Below, piece by piece: positions 55,215 through 64,000 of a stretch of DNA of 64,000 bases. Below the pieces are notes generated by a model. The model was not told the origin of the DNA and did no database searches. It saw only the letters and a program-made list of their open reading frames with translations. Source of the DNA: Gnetum montanum (Eukaryota > Streptophyta > Gnetopsida > Gnetales > Gnetaceae). The stretch is taken from contig MNCI01023331.1 in the NCBI GenBank assembly GCA_015680685.1, positions 241,224-305,223 of the forward strand, written 5' to 3'. Numbering within the stretch: position 1 is the stretch's first letter; each line of letters opens with the position of its first letter. Position numbers and translations under genes: made by a program.

Positions 55215-55591
55215 TTGTATTTTTGACTGAATTTAAGCAAAATGAGTAATAAAAAAAATAAAAAGGAAGAAAATGCAAGGCGACGGCGGCGGCAGCGGTG
55301 GCAGCGGCGGAGCGCTATATAAAGGGCAGGGGCATCATTTGTAAACACCATGAATTTGAAGTGAGCATAGACATCGAGCATAAGCGTAAACGGTGAGCAT
55401 AGTGTAAACCCTGAGCGTAAGCGTAGACGACGAAACCCTAAGCGTAAGCATAAACGACCAAACCCTAGCATAAACGTAAATGACCAAACCCCAGTGTAAA
55501 CGCAGAGCGTAGAGGTCGAAGCATCAGCGTAGATGTCCCAACTCAGTGTGAGCATAGAGATTCCAACTCGGCATAGAGGCTTAGCGTAGGC
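55096..55591 (+). promoter_or_regulatory. Promoter and leader of the antisense gene, element V
   Basis: Contains an (AT)n microsatellite at about 55188-55214, a (GGC)n-like stretch at about 55280-55310, TATATAAA at 55316-55323, and a leader with repeated 'AGCGTAAACG' / 'CCAAACCC' phrases up to the ATG at 55592. Confidence 0.6.
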
Positions 55592-58500
55592 ATGAGCGAT
55601 TTTGACCCTCAGCGTAAACCTGTCAATCCCAACATAGAGGACGCCGAAATGGGCAAGGGCAAAGAAGTGGAAGGCCAGGGGAGGAAGGGAGCTGACCTAA
55701 CTTTTGTGGAGGAAAGAGAGGCCATGCTGCAGTGTCTGCCTAGGCTGAGGGTTCCATCGTGGCCTAGATCATCACACAGGTAGGCTCTAATCCTGCCTCT
55801 GTTAGTTATTTTCATCTGTACATGTTTCATAGCATAGACAGTCTTAGTAGCGTAGAGGGCTTCAGCGTATATGCCCAGCATAGAGAGTTAGCGTAGAGGG
55901 TTTCAGTGTATATGCCTGGCGTAGAGAGTTAGCGTAAAGGGTTTCGACGTATACGCTCGGTGTAGATAGATAGCGTAGAGGGTTTCTATATGCTGAGCAT
56001 AAGTTCACAGTGTAGAGGGTCTCTAGAGCGTAGAGTGTATACTATACATAGCCTAAGTTTTTTGTAGCGTAATCTGTTTTGTCAATGCGTAGCGTAAACG
56101 ATTTTACCAGCATGAAGTGTAGATGATTTTATCAACGTATACGTTGACTATTTTTTACGGCGTATACACTGACTGTTCATAGATTGTTTACACAGTGTTC
56201 AACATAGACTATTTACACAGTGTTCAGTGTAGACTATTTACACAGTGTTCAGCGTAGACTTTTTACACAGCGTATATGCTGAAGGCTTTTACGACATATA
56301 CACTGAGGGTTTTTACAGCGTATACGCTGAGCAAAAACGGTTCTTGACAGCGTATAAGTCGAGTTAGGCAGCATATATGCCGAGTGTAAATAGTTGGTAA
56401 TTTTTTCTAAGTGTCTTCCTGCAACGTGAAATTTTGTATTTTGTTTCATTTTTATGTATGGTCGATTTAAGGTGGCATTTTGGTTGCTTGCAAGGACACC
56501 GAACCTTTTCTTTTGGTAGTTGAGCTAGTCAGAGTATTGGCGTGGTTTGGCCCCATTGAGGCTGATGAACCTACCCCAGATCTGACTGTTGACAATAATG
56601 GGGTCTAGTTCAGGGAAGGGGCATGTGAATTCCTCGCCTTCATGTTGGATAGGTTTAAGGTGGTTGTCTGGTCGTACCTGAGTGAATAAGTGGCATGGAG
56701 CGTGCTTGAGGCCATGTTGTCGGGAGCCTCGAAGGGTGTCGTGGTCTTCATGGAAGACGTTGACGAGGGGCCACTTGTAACCGAGGATAGTTCTTCTGGC
56801 GGGCCCAGGTCTACATGCCCGTTAGCACACATGTGGGCCCAATTTCCGTGAGGGCATGATTATCTCAACAACACCCTATTTTTAGCTGCGCGTGTGCACA
56901 CGCTATTCCAGAACCCTCCTAGCATAGCGTACTAGGTGGATAGGTAGGATTGTTTAAGCTTGTTTTTTCTAGTTTTTATGTTGTTTGGCATTTGCTTCTG
57001 TTTTGACAAACATTCTTTGGCAGGCCCCAAGTTAACCCAGACAGAACATGCATTGATGATGATGAGCTTGCTCTAGCTCGTACCGCTCTAGAGACCTTTA
57101 TGGTGGGTCCCACCCTTCGTGGAGCTATATTAGCTCAAACCAAGGGTGACATTATCCACTTTCACAAACGGTTCTCTAGAGCGTTTGCACTGTGCAAAGC
57201 TCATGGATGGTTGCATGGAGATTGGTCGCATAAAGGACCAATTTTTCCTCGTGACTCTGACTTGGGTAGCACATCTAAGTCCACAACTGAAGGTAAATGA
57301 CAATATTTTGTAGATGGGTTAACATGTTTGTTCAACTGGTGGGGGTTATACTGATGTAATGATTTCAAATTGTATCTACAGTTGATGTCCCTCCCGGTGG
57401 AGACCCTGTGACAATAGGATGAACTGAGACTACCCTGTCAATGAAGTTCGAGGAGGTCAGTAAGGCTCAAAAATGGTTACGAACTCATGCCCCACCATCC
57501 ATTGTTCATTGTTTAGACTATGCCGGTCTTATGGAGCTCTTTACGACCCCAAGCCCTAATGTGTCAATAGCAGAAATGATCGGGATCGTGGATTCCTTCG
57601 ACAAGTCTGTCTTTTACTATAGCACCCGGATTAAGGGTGTTGAGATAGTTTTCCATCTATTGCCTGAATTCTTTTCGAACCTGTTTGATGTACCGATGGA
57701 TGGTATAAGTGTAGTTTTGGACAGGGCTCATAAAGAGCTCCATACGGTTCGTGAATTAGAGGACTGGTTGGGCATTACCAAGGGTGCTAAGGGTTTTCCT
57801 ATGCAGGGGAAGTCAAAAGTTGAGGAAGTTAATGCATTATATCCCCTGTTTAGGGCATGGGTATTCCCTAAATCCCTTTCCCAGGTGCAGAGTCTTGGTA
57901 TTGAAGCTATGCGTATTATGCGAACCGTCCTAGAAACCGGAATGCATTATAACTGGGCCCAATTTTTGTTGTCGGGCCTGCATAAGGAGATAGTGCAATT
58001 GTGCTCAAATGTCAAGGTGCAGTCCCACTTTACCTTTGCCTTCTTTGCTAGTTATCTTCGTTTCTTAGCCGAATTTCTAGTGGTTCGCGCGATCAATAAG
58101 TACGTTCTACGGGACCAAGGTTAATTATCCCGCTCGTGGATCAACCATTTGTTTGAAATATCCGAGTCCCAGGATGCGCCTAAGGAAATTGATGAATCTG
58201 TATCTATCATGACAGGGGGATCATTTGGTACCTCAATCCACACACATGATAGTGTGGGGTTGGAACCAGATGACGTGCCTTATACTGCGAAAAGAGCAGA
58301 ACGGGTCATCAAAGAGACCATTGGCAAGGCCAAGTCAAAGCTGACAAAGCATGAACATTCAACCGAGGAGGCCTCAAATGTGGACGAGCCATGGGTTAAG
58401 CATATACAGTTCAAGATGCCTGCCCGAGGTAAGTAAACTTAGTGCACTTACATTTTCATCTTATTCATAATTTTTATTTTGACCACTTACATGCCACTGA

Positions 58501-58880
58501 TGCCTTCAGACCTGACTCGAGAAGTGAGGAGGTAGGAACTACAAACTATCATTGAAGAGGAGGAAGCTACCACAGAGTTAATGACTGAAGAGGAAGATGT
58601 GGGAAAAGATTAGGTAGGAGAGATGAAAGTGCTGAGGGAAGACACCACAGAAATTGAGCTGGTGGATGACCAGAGTGGTGTCGATGAAATGTTCAACAGC
58701 TTCCTTAAGGGAAGACTGGACTTAGGACAACCCCCAAACCTAGAAGGAGACCGAGAACATGGTATGTTTTTATTCATTTTATTATGTTACTTTTTGAGTT
58801 GTTGTTTCATGGTGTTTTAATTTTATTTTTTTCATCCCTTCTAGATGAAGGTAGTGAAACCAGAACAATGCGACTAGACG
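55592..58880 (+). pseudogene. Antisense accessory gene, decayed copy V, 3' end cut by LTR U
   Basis: Exon 1 at 55592-55779 (donor GTAGGC) differs from the other copies. A long intron (55780-56471) is full of GCGTATACGC-like strings. The HAD-like exon (56472 to about 56940) keeps 'EFLAFMLDRFKVVVWSYLS' and 'NNTLFLAARVHTLFQNPPS', with three stops; acidic residues are absent after NTL here too. Exon 3 is about 57024-57291. Exon 4 (about 57381-58429) is open from 57441 to 58124 ('LMELFTTPSPNVSIAEM', 'FFSNLFDVPMDG') and has a stop after 'LRDQG'. Parts of exons 5-6 follow. LTR U cuts it at 58882. Confidence 0.8.
55840..56390 (+). repeat. GCGTATACGC-type repeats in intron 1 of the V antisense gene
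   Basis: Many irregular copies of 'AGCGTAGAGGGTTTCAGCGTATA(T/C)GC' and 'TTTACACAGTGTTCAGCGTAGAC'. The same 10-mer palindrome fills the LTRs of family III (V 48960-49400; U and T near their TATA boxes). Confidence 0.7.
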
Positions 58881-58881
58881 T

Positions 58882-60333
58882 TGAAACACCACAAAAAATT
58901 TTGGCTAACACTTGAAGACAGAAATTAAGCTAAGTCATGTTGGTCCTTAGCATGACCAAGCTTGAAAGCCTCAAAATAGCATCAAACGAAGTCAAAGAAA
59001 ACAAGTAAAAGTTCCCTGGGACCCACAGAAGACTACGATGACATCTGGCATCAAACTTGGCAAATCTTGAGCTCAAAATACTTTGTTTTCACTAAGTATG
59101 CATCTTGTACGCTGGCCTACACATGCCCAGCGTAAGGCCCAGCGTACAGCAGCTTTTGGGCCCCAAAAATGCATCAAAATGTGCCAGAATCGAGCGTCCA
59201 AACCCCCTAGGACCTTCCCCAAGGTTCCCAGCAGGTCTCAGGCACTTGAAAATCAAATTTCGGGCTCCAAAGGATGGTCATTCATTCCTCTACGCCCAGC
59301 GTATACGCCCGGCGTAAGGCCCAGCGTAGAGAGACTTTCGGGCCCCAGAAATGCATTAAAATGTGCCAGAATCAAGCGAACAGACCCCCTAGGACCTTCC
59401 CCAAGGTTCCCAATAGGTCTTAGGAACTTGAAAATCGAATTTTGGGCTCCGAATGATGGTCTTCCATTCCTATACGCCCGACATAGACGCCAGGGTGCAG
59501 CCATCGTAGACAGAATTTCAGGCCCCAGAAATGCATCAAAACGTGCCAGAATCGAGTGTCCAGACCCCCCAGGACCTTTTCCAAGGTTCTCAGTAGCTCT
59601 TGGGCACCCAAAAATCAATTTTTGACCTTAAAATGAAGCATTTTCATGTGTATACGCTGGGTACATTTTTGGCTTACGCTGGCATGCTATACGCTTACGT
59701 TGGCATCCTCTACGCTCAGCATCCACAGCGTATACGCCCGCCCCACAGCGTATACGCCCAGCGTATACGCCAGCAAATGTAACACTTGTAAATTAAATCT
59801 GGCTTGATGTAGCGTATATGCCCACGTGTCTCCCAACCTGATTTTCCCGGTAAAACCCCCCTATAAAAAGCCCATTTTTCCGCGTATTCAAGGTCGAAAA
59901 AATTTACCAAAGCAGACCCAAGAGCAAATACGATGCAAACCAGAACCGAGGCCTTTCGTCCGCCTTGTGTCAAATCCACAACTATGTTTGGACCGGTGCA
60001 CTTTGTAATCAATTCTCAATACAAAATAGTTTACATTTTGCCCATATTTATTGTAGTTTTCTTTGTTTTTCAGTTTACGTTTACAGGCTCATTTACATTA
60101 TCGTTCTTGTTTACAGTTTACATTTAACGTGCATTTTTTACGTATAACCCAACGTGTTGTAGCGGCAAACGTTGGGGAAGTCCTTGTTTGATCCGCGTGC
60201 AGACCATTCAAGGCACTCTACCTTCGTCCGTTCCAACTTGCCCTCAAGCAGAGGCAGGGTCGACTGTGCTTGTCCGTAGATCTTTCGGTGCTCGTAACGT
60301 TCCAGCCTTGCACCGACGATTTCGGTCGGTACA
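58882..60333 (+). mobile_element. 5' LTR of element U (LTR family III)
   Basis: Starts TGAAACACCACAAAAAATT and ends GGTCGGTACA, where CCGACGATTTCGGTCGG forms the terminal hairpin. TATAAAA is at 59862-59868. It holds two to three copies of the ~180-bp unit seen in LTR T, and GCGTATACGC palindromes. It inserted into the antisense gene of V. The 3' LTR is outside the window, so no target duplication can be checked. Confidence 0.9.
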
Positions 60334-60589
60334 GTTTTTGGTGCTAGAAGGAGGGCCAAATTGAAACCCCAACGTGTTGTAGGTGCAAACGTTAGGGAAG
60401 TCCTTGTTTGATCCACATGCGGACCATTCAAGGCACTCCGCCTTCGTCCATTCCAGCTTGCCCTCAAGCGGAGGCAGGGTCGACTGTGCTTGTCCTTAGA
60501 TCTTTCGGTGCTCGTAACGTTCCAGCCTTGCACCGACGATTTCGGTCGGTACATTTTTTGGCGCTAGAAGAAGGGCCAAACTGAAACCC
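60151..60589 (+). repeat. 220-bp direct duplication of LTR end plus primer-binding site, element U
   Basis: 60151-60370 and 60371-60589 are ~220-bp direct copies, each running from 'AACGTGTTGTAG' through the LTR terminus (GGTACA) and a TGG(T/C)GCTAGAAG primer-binding site. The outer site is at 60339 (TGGTGCTAGAAGGAGGG), the inner at about 60559 (TGGCGCTAGAAGAAGGG). Confidence 0.85.
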
Positions 60590-60990
60590 CAGCGTCTACA
60601 CTGCAAAACTGAAACCCCAGCGTCTATGCTACTAACAGACTACACTGTCTACGCTGCCAAACTGAAACCCCAGCATCTACGCTGCTAACAGACTACAGCG
60701 TCTACGCTGCACCACTGAAACCCCAGCGTCAACACTGCAAAACTGAAACCCCAGCGTCAACACTGCAAAACTGAAACCCCAACGTCTACGCTGCAAAACT
60801 GGAACCCCAGCGTCTACGTTGCCAAACTGAAACCCCAGCATCTACGCTGCTAACATACTACAGCGTCTACGCTGCCAAACTGAAACCCCAGCGTCTACGC
60901 TAGCTACAGTGCTTTTACGCTTGCTACAGTGTTCGGGCGTATACGCTGCTACAGTGTTTAAGATGCTACAGTACTGCTACAGTACCGCTA
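60580..60990 (+). repeat. 'ACTGAAACCCCAGCGTCTACGCTGC' array in the U leader
   Basis: About ten units of 24-32 bp of this form, with AGCGTCTACGCT a partial palindrome, followed by 'GCTACAGTG' repeats. It lies between the primer-binding site and gag, i.e. in the RNA leader. Confidence 0.8.
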
Positions 60991-61318
60991 TAGTGTTTTT
61001 TCTACAAAAACACCCAAAACGAGCCCGTTTCACAGCCGAATTCGCTGCGATTCGCACCAACATGGATCACCTTGTCTAAGGCATACAATACACACAACAT
61101 AACAATTCCAAGGTGACTTCCTCTTACCCGAGATCGCCATCCGCATACGACTACGGTTCATAATTTTATACTTAGCCAAATTTTCTCCCGTTTACATTGT
61201 ATATGCAGGACACTTAGAAAAATTCTCAGTGTTCACACACCGAACACTCTGCACACTTAGCCCGAAACACACTCGGCACTTGTTAGCTAGCTCATAAGTT
61301 GCCCCGTCACACATTACC
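60991..61318 (+). other. Leader of element U upstream of gag
   Basis: CA-rich untranslated sequence up to the gag ATG at 61319. No feature recognised; a packaging signal would be expected here but cannot be identified by eye. Confidence 0.5.
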
Positions 61319-64000
61319 ATGGAATCATCCCAAAACTCCAACGCACGTGCCCTCATAGTCCCCACACAAGAACAGTATAACTACATCTGTGTCAAGATTC
61401 AGGCCAACCTTCCTCTTGACACTGTAGAACAAGAGGCAAAACGAAACTTCGAGCACATATACATGGGAGGTCACGAATTCGTCCCCTCTGTATATGACAT
61501 CATCCCCCTTTCTAAACCTCAGCATAAACTCATCTCCCCGCTCCTTCTGGCAAGGAGCCAAAACTCACGGTTATCCAATGAGGAGCCCCAAAACCAACAC
61601 AATGTAGATGACTTCGAGGCACAATCTGAACCTGAGGATTCATACCACACCCTCAGTCCCCATGCCTACGTGAACCCATCACTCCATCCTCGCATGGGAC
61701 AGACGACCACTCACCAAGCATCAATGAGCACACAAGCACCAGTACCCCAACAGAGATTACCCACCCCCATCTCCACCCAATACATACCACACATGCAAAC
61801 GCATGGGGCCACTTTCACTACATCAACCCCACACATCCAGGGTGTCACTTCACAATTTGTGGCTAGACAAGGGACCATACCCCTTGTTCAACAACCCACT
61901 CACTTAAACGTGCCACACCCTGCAACCACAACTCTGAACATTGCTCCACAGCAACAAATGACGACCCAACAACCTCCCCAACCAACTAATCTGCCTACCG
62001 CTCAAGAGTGGGCAGACGTAAAACAGATGATGCAAGCGTTAGCGGATGAGGTAAAGCAACTCAAAGCTGACAACACTGAACAAGTTAAAGTACTAGATTT
62101 CTATCGCGACGATCCAATTAGCTCTTCAGTGCCACCATTAGCTTTACCCAAGGGAATCGCATTGCCCCAGTTAACCAAGTACAATGGGGAGGGAGATCCA
62201 AACGCTCACTTAGTTACATTTCGATCAGAAACTCTATTGCTTCAAGCTTGGCCCCACGCAATCTTGCGAGTGTTCGCTATGTCCTTAACGAGCGTAGCCT
62301 TAGACTGGTACCGAGCCTTGCCTCGTAACTCCATATCCTCTCTGGAGGATCTGTTACATCAGTTCGTTACCCGGTTTAAGTACAACCTCAAGCCTGAAGC
62401 CACACTAGATAGTCTGATACAGGTGAAACAAGCACCACTTGAGCCTGTGCAAAAGTTCATCCAACGATGGAGTGCAGCCCTTAACGAACTTCATGAGCCC
62501 ATCCCTGAAAAGTATTTGCTTACGATTCTGAAGGGAGCCGTGAATGACTTCATTAAGTCAAAACTGTACTACCTAAGCACTCAAATGTTGAGCTAACCAT
62601 TCACACAGATCAAGAACATTGAACAAGTGGCACAAACCAGCAATGACCCCGCCTATGTGGCTTACAAGAACCAACACGTTGCCAAACAACAGACAACAAT
62701 GGAAACTATAGCCGCAAGCACAAAAACAACTAACACTAGTACCAACCCGCCTGCAACAACAAGGGCCACCTCAAGGCCCCACTTTCAGCGCAAAGATCGC
62801 TCTAAGTACACACCTCTACCTGCATGACCTTCGGAACTACTAGAGCACCTTCTTAAAGCCGGGAAAATCCAATACAAACACGTAGCAGAGAATGCTCGCC
62901 GCCGACATGACAGGTACTGCGAATTACTAAGGAACCCCACCTTAGCAGCACCAAATGAGCCCCCGGTTCCACGACATTTCAAGTTAGACCAATTCTGTCA
63001 CTACCACCAAATGTCCGGTCATAATACCGACACCTGTCACGTGTTAAAGGATGATCTACAAGCAATGATAGAACGGGGCCAACTAAACGGCAACATCCTA
63101 AATCAACTGAGCACAGACGATGCCTCCTATGTCATAAACTCCATTGGCATAGATAGTAAGCCTAAACCTGTGCAGCAACCTTTTGTGATTCGTGTGCCTC
63201 CCAGCAAGGCAACAATCCCCTCCACCTCCACGAGCAAGAGGGCTTCCATCATCATCAAGGTGCCACCTAGAGCACCGACGATACCTTTCATGGTCAAGGT
63301 ACCACCACCTCACACGTCCGCTAAGATGTTAAACTGGCAAGATCCAACGCAATCCCGAGCACCAAAGACATCCTTTGTGGTCAAAGTGCCACCATAGATG
63401 TCTGCTAAGATGTTAAACTGGCGCAATTCACCAATGACAACAGCAAAGAAACCCTTCGTTATCAAGGTGCCACAACAAGCTAGTCAAACAACAACGACAC
63501 CTCCCAAACTACCATTTGTCATAAAGGTGCCACCACGCGATGGCCCCTCACCTACCCAGTGCCCAACCGTAGGAAACATCTTAACCTCCCCTCCCTTAAG
63601 AGTCAACCCTGCCAACAACACGGATAAGCCTACCAAATGGCAGCAGAAGAGGACAAACGAACAACGAACAATACCCACAGCTGAAACAAAGGATACACCT
63701 AATATACAACAACTAAACACTGGGGGCCCTACCCCTAATCCCAAACAAACCAGGCCCAAGCCCTCAACCCATATAGAGGCAACCAACACAACGGCAGACA
63801 ACACAGACTTTGTAGCTACACTGGCCCAGGTGAAACAAACGCTCAAACAAAAGAACACAACCATGAGTTTGTACGACCTGGTTATGACATCATCGGCTCA
63901 TCGTGAAGCCTTAGCACAAACGCTAGTGTCCATCCCTATTACAGAGAACATCCCTGCTAACATGGAATCCATCCGTGCAATGATTTCACAACACACACCA
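61319..64000 (+). pseudogene. gag and linker toward protease, element U
   Basis: One frame from ATG 61319 to the window end with three in-frame stops: TAA 62594-62596, TGA 62825-62827, TAG 63395-63397. The N-part ('EQYNYICVKIQANL', 'AKRNFEHIYMGG') matches C gag, then comes a Pro/Gln/Thr-rich middle. The gag fold lies at about 62150-62580 ('YNGEGDPNAHLVTF', 'ALDWYRALP', 'QKFIQRWSAALNE'). A zinc-knuckle-like 'FCHYHQMSGHNTDTCHVLK' is at about 62990-63050. A linker follows with about seven copies of P-F-V-(I/V)-(K/R)-V-P, then 'LAQVKQTLKQKNTT'. Protease should follow beyond 64000. Confidence 0.9.

Noticed and set aside
1-64000. tRNA, rRNA, snRNA or bacterial-type operon features
   Set aside because: None recognised on either strand. 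The genomic setting is eukaryotic repeat DNA.

Overview
The window is nuclear DNA of a land plant with a large, retrotransposon-packed genome. The species cannot be told from the sequence. I see no host housekeeping gene, tRNA, rRNA or organellar DNA. Nearly everything belongs to nested Ty3/gypsy LTR retrotransposons of the Tat/Ogre type. The lineage call rests on the pol order: RT, a degenerate RNase H, a second archaeal-type RNase H, then integrase.

Centre (26524-43508): one young, almost complete element, 'C', lies on the minus strand with a 5-bp duplication (CCCTG) on both sides. Read on the minus strand it runs 5' LTR (43508-42131), primer-binding site, gag (41887-39740), second half of gag plus aspartic protease (to 38048), a 5-kb gap, RT-RNase H-RNase H-integrase (33061-29567), a tandem motif array, a polypurine tract and the 3' LTR (28012-26524). 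Inside the gap between protease and RT, on the opposite (+) strand, is a complete eight-exon gene (33461-37551). It has its own TATA box and reads as 1115 codons with no stop. Its N-terminus looks like an FCP1/NIF-type HAD fold that has lost catalytic acids. Its middle resembles plant-transposon accessory proteins and its tail is acidic.

The same antisense gene, in the same place between protease and RT, occurs in three older decayed elements: 'A' (1-7124), 'Y' (14016-46716, interrupted) and 'V' (48285-58880). A nested opposite-strand gene is therefore an inherited part of this family. A reiterated short motif (AGTTT-W-A-R-G-Y-C, about 6 nt, then R-G-R-C) sits in blocks between pol and the antisense promoter, between the antisense gene and protease, and between integrase and the 3' LTR. 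Its orientation is fixed relative to the element. I suggest it is the cis-partner of the antisense gene product.

Order of insertion. Y is old and minus-strand. Its antisense gene was hit by solo LTRs S (17463-18644) and T (19417-21554), and its gag/protease region by solo LTR Z. Element C then split Z into 25837-26523 and 43509-44438. LTR W (46741-48284) lies just upstream of Y gag and is broken by element V (48285 onward). V is broken in turn by plus-strand element U (LTR 58882-60333, gag from 61319 to the window end). The left part (7125-14015) is a rearranged mix of LTR fragments and plus-strand pol 'X'.

Three LTR families are present: I (LTR1, LTR2, X, Z, W; rich in TACGCTA-like repeats), II (C, S) and III (T, U, V; rich in GCGTATACGC). 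All share TGAAACACC at one end and a small terminal hairpin before ACA at the other. Two places are probably assembly faults: the left LTR of C (N at 27022, inverted block, 561-N gap) and a 46-bp duplication around the N at 49734.
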